A DNA stretch of 7,718 bases from Anaerolineae bacterium (GTDB taxonomy: Bacteria > Chloroflexota > Anaerolineae > DRVO01), in assembly GCA_012719195.1 (NCBI GenBank), contig JAAYAV010000357.1:1-7718 (forward strand). The letters are read 5' to 3'. The notes under the pieces are model-generated. The model ran no database searches. It saw only the letters and a list, made by a program, of their open reading frames with translations, and was not told where the DNA came from. This document shows, in pieces, positions 1 to 6,879 of this stretch (position 1 is its first letter; each line of letters starts with the position of its first letter). Both the position numbers and the translations under genes were made by a program.

Positions 1-354
1 GTGCGTCAGGATCATCACTCGCATGGACACGGTGGTCTCGGCCCCGATGGTGACGCGGTCGCACAGATCCAACAAGACCTCCTTACCCAAGTGACAGCCC
101 GATCCGATGGTCAGATGGGAGAAATCGCCGAGGGCGTGATGTATGACAAGGGGTGGATTGATGTCTGGCTCTTGGCCGATGCTGGCTCCGTACTTGCGGA
201 GCAGCCAGACCGCCTGCTCCGGCCATACCGTCCTCAGGGCCCTGGCAACTACCTGCAGGCCCCACAGGCGCACGCCGATCTCGGTGCGGAGGGCCAGCCA
301 GCCCCACGCCGGCATCGCCGCTGCTCGCGCTACCAGTCCGACCCAGTGTCTCAT
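1..354 (-). CDS. Hexapeptide (left-handed beta-helix) acyltransferase, N-terminal part; cut by the window edge
   Basis: The first 118 codons of a gene that continues past the left edge. Residues 1-60 form a mostly helical, Trp- and Ala-rich N-terminal part beginning MRHWVGLVARAAA. From about residue 80 hexapeptide turns appear: HLTIGSGCHLGKEVLLDL (80-97), DRVTIGAETTVSMRVMILTH (99-118). The combination of CHLG, LLDL, TIG, TVSM and ILTH matches putative polysaccharide O-acetyltransferases of the serine acetyltransferase/colanic acid acetyltransferase group, whose next residues usually include an Asp and a catalytic His region not visible here. The ATG at 354 starts seven bases after the aminotransferase stop, with only a weak GAGCGGGG stretch before it. 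It is a different protein from the WbpD-like acetyltransferase: the helical leader and the LLDL turn are absent there. It probably adds an acetyl group to a sugar of the repeat unit or a precursor; the acceptor is unknown. Confidence 0.82.
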   Translation of the reverse strand, partial: MRHWVGLVARAAAMPAWGWLALRTEIGVRLWGLQVVARALRTVWPEQAVWLLRKYGASIGQEPDINPPLVIHHALGDFSHLTIGSGCHLGKEVLLDLCDRVTIGAETTVSMRVMILTH

Positions 355-361
355 CCCCGCT

Positions 362-1519
362 CTAGGTGCCGAAACCGCGCACCCCCTCCACCACACGCTC
401 CACGTCCCCGTCGGTCATTCCCGGGTACAGGGGTAGTGTGACGAGCCTCTTCCAGACACGGTCGGCGACGGGCACATCGGCGCGGTAGCCCCGGTACAAC
501 GCGAACAAGTGGTTGGGGAGGTAGTGGACACCGGCCGAGACAGACCGGTCCCGCAGGTGGTTGATCAGGTCGTCGCGGCGGTCAAGGCGAACCACATAGA
601 GGTGGTGAGCGCTGTCCGCGTAGGTCTTCTCGATGGGGGTCTCAAGCCAGTCCAGATCGGCGAACCGGTCGTCGTAGTAAGCGGCGATCGCCTTGCGGCG
701 GGCGTTGTTGGCGTCCAGCTTGGCCAGCTGCACCATGCCGATGGCCGCCACGATATCGTTCATGTGGCACTTGAACCCCAACTCCTCCACGTTGTAGTAC
801 CAGGAATACTGCCTATCCACCACCGAGCGGTCCCACGTGTCTTTGCTGATGCCGCACCAGCGGAGACGGCGCAGCCGACCGTCGAACTCCTCATTGGAGA
901 AGGTGAGCATTCCTCCATCGCCGGTGGCCAGATTCTTCACCGCGTGGAAGCTGAAGCTCCCCAAGGTGCCGATTGAGCCCAACTTTCGGCCCCGATGCGA
1001 GCCGCCACAGCCGTGGGCGGCGTCCTCCAGGACCGGTAGGTTACGGGAGCGGGCCAGCTCCATGATGGCGTCCATGTCGCAGGCATGACCGCCGTAGTGC
1101 ACCACAACGATGGCCCTCGTGCGGTCAGTGAGGTTCTTCTCGATGGAGCGAGGATCGATGTTGAGGGTGTCTTCCTCGATGTCCGCGAAGACCGGTTCGC
1201 CCCCGTTGTACAGGATGGCGTGGTTGGTGGACACGAACGTCATGGGAGTGGTGATAACCTCGCCCCCACGCACGTCCAGCACCCTCAGGCCAAGGTCCAG
1301 CGCGGCCGTCGCCGAGTTGAGGGCGACTGCGTGTGGCGTCCCGATGTAGTCGGCGAACCGGCGTTCAAACTCCGCCGTACGTGGCCCCAAGCCGAGCCAC
1401 CCGCTGGCGAACACCGCTTGCACCGCCTCCAACTCGGCCTCGCCGAACGTCGGACGGAAGATCGGGATCGGCTCGCTCAACGTGACGCCGGCTTGCGGTA
1501 CTGCCAGGTTACTGGCCAT
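362..1519 (-). CDS. DegT/DnrJ/EryC1/StrS PLP-dependent sugar-nucleotide aminotransferase
   Basis: A 385-residue fold-type I aminotransferase that moves an amino group, usually from glutamate, onto a keto-sugar nucleotide in the cytoplasm. Visible landmarks are the substrate/PLP phosphate region with NSATAAL (69-75), ITTPMTFVST (89-98), VVHYGGHACDMD (139-150), the cofactor Asp166 in VLEDAAHG, and the Schiff-base Lys195 in SFSFHAVKNLATGDGG. HYLPNHLF (332-339) and RLVTLPLYPGM (358-368) are characteristic C-terminal motifs. The length is normal for the family. The ATG at 1519 is chosen: AGAGGT lies six bases upstream and conserved sequence starts soon after. An open frame from 1579 would add 20 unlikely residues. 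The gene overlaps the membrane-protein gene by 43 bases, which suggests translational coupling. With the oxidoreductase and acetyltransferase it would make an acetamido sugar; the position aminated (C-3 versus C-4) is not settled by sequence. Confidence 0.94.
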   Translation of the reverse strand: MASNLAVPQAGVTLSEPIPIFRPTFGEAELEAVQAVFASGWLGLGPRTAEFERRFADYIGTPHAVALNSATAALDLGLRVLDVRGGEVITTPMTFVSTNHAILYNGGEPVFADIEEDTLNIDPRSIEKNLTDRTRAIVVVHYGGHACDMDAIMELARSRNLPVLEDAAHGCGGSHRGRKLGSIGTLGSFSFHAVKNLATGDGGMLTFSNEEFDGRLRRLRWCGISKDTWDRSVVDRQYSWYYNVEELGFKCHMNDIVAAIGMVQLAKLDANNARRKAIAAYYDDRFADLDWLETPIEKTYADSAHHLYVVRLDRRDDLINHLRDRSVSAGVHYLPNHLFALYRGYRADVPVADRVWKRLVTLPLYPGMTDGDVERVVEGVRGFGT

Positions 1520-2955
1520 GGTGCTACCTCTCGTCTCACTGGCGCGAGCGCCGGTGCGGGAACTGCCATAAGGGCACACTCAACCGCACCGAGCAGCAGC
1601 GGATACACCAGACTGCCCCAGTCCTGTACGAAGCTGGGAGCGACCAGGTTGCTGAGCATGTCACCCAGAAACGCTAGCCCCGTCCCCAGCACAAGCGCCT
1701 GCATCAGATCGCTGGAGTTCCCTTGCCAAAGACGCAGGGATCTGGTCAGGAAGCGGTAGGAAAGCCACAGGAACGCCACCAGCCCCACCAGGCCCGTCTT
1801 GAGCCACAGCCAAAGGTAGGAGTTGTGGATGTAGCGGGTGAGCGGATCGGTTACGTAGAAGGGAGGCCGGTAGGGCACGGACAACCCTATGCCCAACACC
1901 GGGTTCTCGCGCACCAGCGGGACGGCGTATTCCACCTCCCGAAGGCGCCAGTTCAGCGTGTCCGCGTCGGTCAGGAGATCGCCGGAGAGCATGCGGCTCA
2001 CTCTGGTGCCGTACGCCTCCAGGTACCGACCGAGAAAGCTGCTCTGACCGTTCGTCTCCAGCCACAACACGGCACCGATGATGGCCAGCAACAGAATGCC
2101 CGGGACCATCAACCGCGACAGGTGCCGCCCGCGGAGGATGATCACTCCCACGAGAAGACCCACCGCCGCCGCTATGAGCGTGTTGCGGCTCAGCCCCATG
2201 GCCAGCGCCACGGCCAATAGGCCGCCGGCAGATACGATCGGCAACAGTCTGGTCTCCGCCCCGGCAAGCAGCAGGTAGCACGTCACGACGATGAGGCTAT
2301 GGAACAACAGGCTTCCACCGGGGTGGAACATGCGGATGACGCCCTCGTCGGTGCGTAGTATAGAGGCGGACACGAACGGGATGGCCACTCCCAGGCCTTG
2401 CACCACGATGGTGAGCGCCACCAGCAGGGCAATGGCGAAGCCACCAATGACCAGGCGACGCAACTGCTCCGGCCGTCGAACCATGTTGGTGACCAAGAAG
2501 AAGGCCACGTAGTAGAGAAGGAAGTGGGCCTCGTAGGTCGTGTCTGCCAGCGGCACGCCGCGCGTTAGGGAAGCGGTCAGCATGCCCGATACAGTTGCCC
2601 CCAGGAACAGCAGCAGCGGCAGGTCGAGAGGCGTCGAGCGCCATCTCCAGCCATCGCGCAGCAGGAGCCGCAGCAGCAACACGGCCAGCAAGGGCATGAA
2701 CAGCAGGTCGGTGACGTAAACGTTCACCACCGCCAACCGCACCGACAGGTTAAGGTCGCCGGGAATGAGCGAGGCGGCGAACGCCAGGAGGAGCAGTAGC
2801 ACCGCTTCGGCGCGAGAGACCGTCACCCACACCAGGGCCGCCGCGCCAATGCCCGCGAGCGGTAGCACGGCGCCCCGCTCCAGTAGAAGGACTCCCAGAA
2901 ACAGCCCGGCCAGCAGCGCCGCCGCCAGAGGCCAAGCCGCCCGGATGCTCCTCAC
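1477..2955 (-). CDS. Polytopic Wzy/WaaL-family membrane protein, probably the polysaccharide polymerase
   Basis: A 492-residue, very hydrophobic inner-membrane protein with about 12-14 predicted helices (for example 7-25, 29-46, 50-65, 80-99, 143-157, 167-187, 216-231, 237-253, 257-275, 283-299, 381-400, 418-436, 444-466). The large extracytoplasmic loop, about 300-380, bears O-antigen ligase/polymerase features: WRLREVEYAVPLVRENPVLGIG (split here as WRLREVEYAV at 336-345 and PLVRENPVLGIG at 346-357) and RYIHNSYLWLWLKTGLVG (374-391). LSRNTLIAA (255-263) is the usual Ser-Arg helix start of the family. Ligase and polymerase cannot be told apart from sequence alone. The partner Wzz-BY-kinase in the same operon makes Wzy-type polymerisation the better guess. 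The start is GTG at 2955 with a four-base GTGA overlap on the acetyltransferase stop and only a weak GGCGGG site. The last 14 codons overlap the aminotransferase gene. Confidence 0.88.
   Translation of the reverse strand: MRSIRAAWPLAAALLAGLFLGVLLLERGAVLPLAGIGAAALVWVTVSRAEAVLLLLLAFAASLIPGDLNLSVRLAVVNVYVTDLLFMPLLAVLLLRLLLRDGWRWRSTPLDLPLLLFLGATVSGMLTASLTRGVPLADTTYEAHFLLYYVAFFLVTNMVRRPEQLRRLVIGGFAIALLVALTIVVQGLGVAIPFVSASILRTDEGVIRMFHPGGSLLFHSLIVVTCYLLLAGAETRLLPIVSAGGLLAVALAMGLSRNTLIAAAVGLLVGVIILRGRHLSRLMVPGILLLAIIGAVLWLETNGQSSFLGRYLEAYGTRVSRMLSGDLLTDADTLNWRLREVEYAVPLVRENPVLGIGLSVPYRPPFYVTDPLTRYIHNSYLWLWLKTGLVGLVAFLWLSYRFLTRSLRLWQGNSSDLMQALVLGTGLAFLGDMLSNLVAPSFVQDWGSLVYPLLLGAVECALMAVPAPALAPVRREVAPWPVTWQYRKPASR
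1526..1531 (-). promoter_or_regulatory. Shine-Dalgarno for the aminotransferase, within the preceding gene
   Basis: AGAGGT on the minus strand lies six bases before the ATG at 1519 and inside the 3' part of the membrane-protein gene. It fixes the start downstream of an in-frame ATG at 1579. Confidence 0.7.
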
Positions 2956-3455
2956 CCCGCCACCAGCGACGGCGTCCGAAGCTGGCGCAGCACCCGGGCC
3001 GGATTACCCGCCACCACCGAGTACGGGGCCACGTCGTGCGTCACGACGCTGCCCGCGCCCACCAGCGCCCCCTCGCCGATCGTCACGCCCGGCAGTACGG
3101 TCACGTTGCTACCGATGGACGCCCGGCGCCCAACCAAGGTCGGCAGGCACTCCCAATCCTGCGCCGTCTTCATCTCGCCCTCGTCCGTCACCGACGCGGG
3201 GTAGCGGTCGTTGAGGAACATCACCCCGTGCCCGATGAAGGCCTCGTCCTCGATGGTCACACCGGTGCAGATGAAGGTATGGCTGGAGATCTTCACGCGC
3301 TTGCCGATCCTTACGCCCGCCTGGATCTCCACGAATGTGCCGATCTTGCACTCGTCGCCGATCTCGCAACCGTAGAGGTTCACGAAGGCGAAAATCCGCA
3401 CATCTCGCCCCAGCCGCACGTCCGGAGCGATGCGCATGTAGTCGCCATTCACCAT
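2952..3455 (-). CDS. Left-handed beta-helix sugar N-acetyltransferase (WbpD/WlbB-like)
   Basis: A 167-residue hexapeptide-repeat enzyme expected to move acetyl from acetyl-CoA to an amino group on a UDP-sugar, as a trimer in the cytoplasm. Isoleucine-rich hexapeptide turns run from about residue 8 to 150: APDVRLG, CEIGDECKIG, VEIQAGVRIG, VKISSH, VTIEDEAFIGHG, then ASIGSNVTVLPGVTIGEGALVGAGSVV. The loop FLNDRYP at 80-86 breaks the helix as it does in WbpD/WlbB relatives. VVAGNPARVLR (147-157) is the typical C-terminal cap of this fold. The ATG at 3455 has a strong GGAGGT site six bases upstream and overlaps the oxidoreductase stop in ATGGTGA; a longer frame to 3806 only runs through that gene and has no family sequence. 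Its stop overlaps the next gene's GTG start as GTGA. Pairing with the oxidoreductase and the aminotransferase suggests it acetylates the amine they create. Confidence 0.92.
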   Translation of the reverse strand: MVNGDYMRIAPDVRLGRDVRIFAFVNLYGCEIGDECKIGTFVEIQAGVRIGKRVKISSHTFICTGVTIEDEAFIGHGVMFLNDRYPASVTDEGEMKTAQDWECLPTLVGRRASIGSNVTVLPGVTIGEGALVGAGSVVTHDVAPYSVVAGNPARVLRQLRTPSLVAG

Positions 3456-4465
3456 CGAACCACCTCCCGGCCGCCACCATTCACTAGGGACGCTTGCGCC
3501 GCCTCCAGGACTCGCACCACCTGGGCGCCCACCCGACCACTGCTCCGCGGCTCGGCACCACTGCGGATGCAGTCCACGAAGTGCCGGCATTCCGCCTTCA
3601 GTGGCTCTTCCCACTCCACCGGATAGGGCACGCCATCGCCCCAGCGATAGGAAACGCGGAACTCTGCCTCCGTGTCCGAGTGCGGCGGGACCTCGGCCCC
3701 CTTGTCGTAGATCATCACCTTGGCGTCGGTGGCCACGTCGTCGTACACCAGCATCCGTTTGCTGCCCACGATGGTGTAGAGGCGCTCCTTGCGCGGGTCC
3801 AACCAACTCACGCGCACGTCGGCTAGCACTCCACTGGGGAAGTAAAGGGTGAGGTACACCACGTCATGGACGTTATCCTCACGCTGCACGTAGGCGGCAC
3901 CTCGGGCGCTGGCCGACACGGGCGCCATCCCCAGCACGTACATCAGGATGGAGATGTCGTGCGGCGCCAGGTCCCAGGCCACGTTTATGTCGCGCTGGAA
4001 CAGGCCCAGGTTCACCCGGCTCCCATTGACGTAGTAGATCTCGCCCAAGTCTCCGCGGGACACGATCTCCTTCACCGCGGCCACCGCCGGGTTGTAGACG
4101 AAGGTGTGCCCAACCATGAGCACCCGGTCGCACTCCTCCGCGGTGGCGACTAGTTCGTCGGCCTCGGCGGCGCACAGCGCCATCGGCTTCTCCACCAGCA
4201 CATGCTTCCCTGCCCGCAGCGCCTGCGTCGCCAGGCGATGGTGAGTGCGCGGTGGGGTGGCGATGCAGACCGCCTCCACGTCGGAGTCCAGGACGGCACT
4301 GAAGTCCTTCTGGCACCGGGCCTCCGGGTAGAGTTCCGCCACGTGCGCCAGTCGGGAATCGTCGAGATCACAGCAGACGGCCAGCTGAGTGTCGGGCAGT
4401 TCGTGGAAGTTCCGCGCTAACTTCGGCCCCCAGTAACCAAGCCCCACCACTCCAACTCTAGTCAT
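3449..4465 (-). CDS. Gfo/Idh/MocA-family NAD(P)-dependent sugar-nucleotide oxidoreductase
   Basis: A 338-residue cytoplasmic dehydrogenase. The N-terminal Rossmann fold shows GLGYWG (8-13) and an acidic CCDLDD patch (31-36) after strand 2, suited to NAD binding. The family EKP motif is at 92-94, with Lys93 as the expected catalytic residue, and WDLAPHDISI (164-173) supplies a likely catalytic His169. The C-terminal alpha/beta substrate domain follows. In cell-surface sugar pathways, relatives of this fold oxidise C-3 of a UDP-sugar to a 3-keto intermediate (WbpB/WlbA logic). This protein lacks WlbA-like sequence at its N-terminus and belongs to the GYWGP-type subgroup, so the exact reaction is inferred. 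The ATG at 4465 fits because the Rossmann strand starts immediately and GGGAGG lies 5 bases upstream; an ATG at 4507 would add 14 unlikely residues. The gene starts 45 bases after the phosphotransferase stop and overlaps the acetyltransferase start by 7 bases. Confidence 0.9.
   Translation of the reverse strand: MTRVGVVGLGYWGPKLARNFHELPDTQLAVCCDLDDSRLAHVAELYPEARCQKDFSAVLDSDVEAVCIATPPRTHHRLATQALRAGKHVLVEKPMALCAAEADELVATAEECDRVLMVGHTFVYNPAVAAVKEIVSRGDLGEIYYVNGSRVNLGLFQRDINVAWDLAPHDISILMYVLGMAPVSASARGAAYVQREDNVHDVVYLTLYFPSGVLADVRVSWLDPRKERLYTIVGSKRMLVYDDVATDAKVMIYDKGAEVPPHSDTEAEFRVSYRWGDGVPYPVEWEEPLKAECRHFVDCIRSGAEPRSSGRVGAQVVRVLEAAQASLVNGGGREVVRW
3460..3468 (-). promoter_or_regulatory. Strong Shine-Dalgarno for the acetyltransferase, inside the oxidoreductase gene
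   Basis: GGGAGGTGG on the minus strand places GGAGGT six bases before the ATG at 3455. It lies within the last codons of the oxidoreductase and sets the start of a gene whose open frame extends much further upstream. Confidence 0.8.
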
Positions 4466-4467
4466 GG

Positions 4468-4477
4468 CTCCCTCCCC
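4468..4477 (-). promoter_or_regulatory. Ribosome binding site that decides the oxidoreductase start
   Basis: GGGGAGGGAG on the minus strand contains GGGAGG five bases before the ATG at 4465. This supports that start over the upstream in-frame ATG at 4507. Confidence 0.7.
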
Positions 4478-4510
4478 ATGTAGGTCCCCACTCGTAGCGG
4501 CTCCCATTGC

Positions 4511-5260
4511 CTAACCGGCCCCTCTGCCGGAGATGATTGCCCAGGGAGTGAGTAGAATGATCTTGAGATCGAGCCAGAGGGAGCGGTTGTCGACGTAGTA
4601 GATGTCCATGCGCACGGCCTCATCGAAGACGACCTGGTTGCGCCCGAACACCTGCCACCATCCGGTCAGGCCCGGCACTGCCAGCAGGCGACGACGATGC
4701 CAGTCCTGGTACATCTCCACCTCGTACGGGACGGCCGGACGAGGCCCCACGATACTCATCTCTCCCCGCACGACGTTTATCAGCTGGGGCAGCTCATCGA
4801 GGCTCGTGCGGCGAAGAACGTGGCCCACTCTAGTGACCCGAGGGTCGCGCTGCAGTTTGTAGGTGCCGCCGGGAGCAGGAGTGCTCTGCTGGCCCTGGAT
4901 GAGCCGGGCCATGTGCGCCCGGTGGAGGGCAGAGTCGGCCCGATTCCGCATGGAGCGGAACTTGTAGCAGCCGAAGCGCGTCACCGCGCCGGTACTTGGG
5001 TCGTAGCCCACGCGTTCCTGAATGAAGAACACCGGGCCTTCCGAATCCAGCTTGATGAGAACGGCAACCACAGCGAAGAGCGGGGCCAGTGTCACCAGAG
5101 CCAGCAGCGCGATGGCCAGGTCTATGGCCCGCTTGGCCACGTAGTACCAGGGACTAGGCGACAGATCTACGGGTACCGCCCAGCTGGTGCCGAAACGCAC
5201 CCGACTCGTACCGTTAACAGACTCATGCACATCACACCGTCCAGCGTTCACGCTTCCCAC
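4511..5260 (-). CDS. Initiating undecaprenyl-phosphate sugar-1-phosphate transferase (monotopic PGPT, Bac_transf family)
   Basis: This enzyme transfers a sugar 1-phosphate from a nucleotide sugar to undecaprenyl phosphate at the cytoplasmic membrane face and so starts each repeat unit. In the 249-residue frame the conserved PGPT core is clear: KRAIDL (43-48) leading into a single hydrophobic re-entrant helix at 43-69 with Pro60, GPVFFIQERVG (75-85), KFRSM (100-104), then DPRVTRVGHVLRR with the catalytic Asp155-Glu156 pair in SLDELPQL, SIVGPRP (169-175) and PGLTGWWQVFGRN (196-208). It lacks the N-terminal four-helix and Rossmann-like regions of WbaP/WcaJ, so it is the minimal PglC-like architecture. 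The start is uncertain. GTG at 5260 is the most upstream in-frame option (an in-frame TAG lies two codons before it), but GTGs at 5251, 5230 and 5200 are possible and none has a strong Shine-Dalgarno. It starts 38 bases after the kinase stop. The sugar cannot be read from sequence; Gal, Glc or an N-acetylated sugar are all possible. Confidence 0.92.
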   Translation of the reverse strand: MGSVNAGRCDVHESVNGTSRVRFGTSWAVPVDLSPSPWYYVAKRAIDLAIALLALVTLAPLFAVVAVLIKLDSEGPVFFIQERVGYDPSTGAVTRFGCYKFRSMRNRADSALHRAHMARLIQGQQSTPAPGGTYKLQRDPRVTRVGHVLRRTSLDELPQLINVVRGEMSIVGPRPAVPYEVEMYQDWHRRRLLAVPGLTGWWQVFGRNQVVFDEAVRMDIYYVDNRSLWLDLKIILLTPWAIISGRGAG

Positions 5261-5298
5261 GATCTAGCATCAAGTAGGCCATAGAGATCCGCGACCCA

Positions 5299-6879
5299 TC
5301 AGCGGCCGTCGCCGGAAGGGGGGTTCCGGTGGCCGTAGTACGAGTAGGACATATTGTCCGCCTCGGCTTTGTTGTAGATGATTCCTATGGTGCGGGCCCC
5401 CACCTGCTCCAGGTCTCGCAGGGCCATCCGCACCTGCTTGGTGGTTGCCTGCTCGCTCGCCACCACCAGCAGCACCCCATCCGCCAGCGGAGCCAGGACG
5501 CCGGCGTCGGCCGAAGCCAGGAGGGGAGGGCTGTCCCAGATGACGTAGTCGGCCGCGTCCGCCAGCCGCTCAAGCAGTTGGCTCGCCGGCAGACCGCTGA
5601 GCAGCTTCAGTGGGTTCGGGGGGGCGGCTCCGGCCGTCAGAGCGCGCACCCCGGGCACACGCGTGTCCTTCAGGTAGGCGGAAAGGCCGGCCGCGCTCGA
5701 GGCCACGTCGCTCAGCCCCGGCTCACGGGTCACTCCCATCAGGCTGTGCATCACCGGCCGGCGTAGGTCTCCGTCCACCACGATCACCCGGTTGCCCGCC
5801 TGAGCCAGGGCGCCGGCTAGGTTGGCCACGACGGTGGACTTGCCCGCCCCGGGTTCGGGACTGGTCACCAGCAGGGTCCGGGCGCCCGTCGCGGCAGACA
5901 GGGCCGTCGCCTTGGTGCCGAGGATGCGAAAGGCCTCTCCCGCTGCCGTCCAGCCGGCACTCTCGCGCAGAATAAACGCATCGTTGCGGATTCCCCGGCG
6001 CGGTCGCACCCGAGGGATGGTCCCCAGCACAGGAAGACTGGTGATTCCCTCCAGGTCATCACGGCTGTGGATGACCGGATCGAGGTTCTCGAAGACAAGG
6101 CCCAGACCCAAACCGCCGGCAATCCCCACGACCAGCCCCAGGACCAGGTTGAGCATCGTCTTCGGCCTGCTGGGGGAGGTCGGTGTCAGCGCCTCCTCCA
6201 CCACGGTGAGGCTGTTCGCCCGCAGCGCCTCCTCCAGTCGGGCGGCCTCATACTGAGCTAACAGATTGGCGTAGGTGGACTCCGCCGCCGATATCCGAGT
6301 GGACAGGTCCTGCAGCGCCGTGCCCGGCGTACCCTCGGATTCGGCCGACTGAGCCGCCAAGGCGGCCAGCAACTCGCGGTCGGTCTGCAGTCGCTGCTCC
6401 ACAATCGTTATCTGCTCCAGAAGGATCTCGCGGGCGCTTTTCCCCTGACCGGAGTAGAGCGTCTGGCCTTGCTCCACCAGCACGTTCGCCAGCGTATTGG
6501 CGATCGCCGCGGCCAATGCCGGGTCGTGACTCTCCGCGCCGACACGGATGAGCTCGGTGTTGAGGATCGCTTCCGCACCTACCATGGTGCTGAGGTCCCA
6601 GGGCGTCAGCTCAAGCTGAAGCCGCTCAACCACTCCCTCCAGCAGTGGGCGGCTCTTAATGAGCATCACGTAGGTCTGGATCAGCCGGTCGGTGTAGCCG
6701 AGGTCGGTGTACGAGACGGAGCCGGGATCCGCCTGCGCCACCCGAACCAACGCCGTAGCCGCGTAAACCGGCCGCGTGCGCAGGGTGCCAACGATCGTCA
6801 CCGTCAGCACGGCCAGAGCCGTGACGATGACGATCCACTTTCTGCGGTTGAGGATTTGCAGATATCTCAGCAGGTTCAT
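5299..6879 (-). CDS. Wzz-BY-kinase fusion: polysaccharide co-polymerase and tyrosine autokinase
   Basis: A 526-residue inner-membrane protein that should control chain length and export of the polymer while phosphorylating its own C-terminal tyrosines. A Wzz domain comes first: TM helix at about 15-31, an extracytoplasmic region with coiled-coil character around 150-225, a Pro-rich PTSPSRPK stretch at 233-240, then TM helix 242-263. The cytoplasmic kinase carries Walker A GAGKST (344-349), Walker A' VIVVDGDLRRP (365-375) and Walker B VIWDSPP (446-452). A short tail holds Tyr512, 514 and 515. The ATG at 6879 is chosen because the Wzz domain starts at once and a partial Shine-Dalgarno (GTAGG, 7 bases upstream) precedes it; an in-frame GTG at 6906 would add nine residues but has no visible ribosome site. 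The extracytoplasmic part, about 210 residues, is much shorter than in E. coli Wzc. The usual EX2RX2R oligomerisation motif reads EAFRILG here (315-321), so the last Arg is Gly. Confidence 0.93.
   Translation of the reverse strand: MNLLRYLQILNRRKWIVIVTALAVLTVTIVGTLRTRPVYAATALVRVAQADPGSVSYTDLGYTDRLIQTYVMLIKSRPLLEGVVERLQLELTPWDLSTMVGAEAILNTELIRVGAESHDPALAAAIANTLANVLVEQGQTLYSGQGKSAREILLEQITIVEQRLQTDRELLAALAAQSAESEGTPGTALQDLSTRISAAESTYANLLAQYEAARLEEALRANSLTVVEEALTPTSPSRPKTMLNLVLGLVVGIAGGLGLGLVFENLDPVIHSRDDLEGITSLPVLGTIPRVRPRRGIRNDAFILRESAGWTAAGEAFRILGTKATALSAATGARTLLVTSPEPGAGKSTVVANLAGALAQAGNRVIVVDGDLRRPVMHSLMGVTREPGLSDVASSAAGLSAYLKDTRVPGVRALTAGAAPPNPLKLLSGLPASQLLERLADAADYVIWDSPPLLASADAGVLAPLADGVLLVVASEQATTKQVRMALRDLEQVGARTIGIIYNKAEADNMSYSYYGHRNPPSGDGR

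Noticed and set aside
1085..1759. Long plus-strand open frames, for example 1085-1759, 4697-5284 and 3036-3626.
   Set aside because: They lie antisense to well-supported genes with family motifs, their translations are low-complexity and rich in Arg, Pro and His, and such shadows are common in GC-rich DNA.
2952..3806. A longer version of the acetyltransferase starting at 3806.
   Set aside because: The extra 117 residues read out of frame through the oxidoreductase gene and show no family similarity, whereas the ATG at 3455 has a strong Shine-Dalgarno site.
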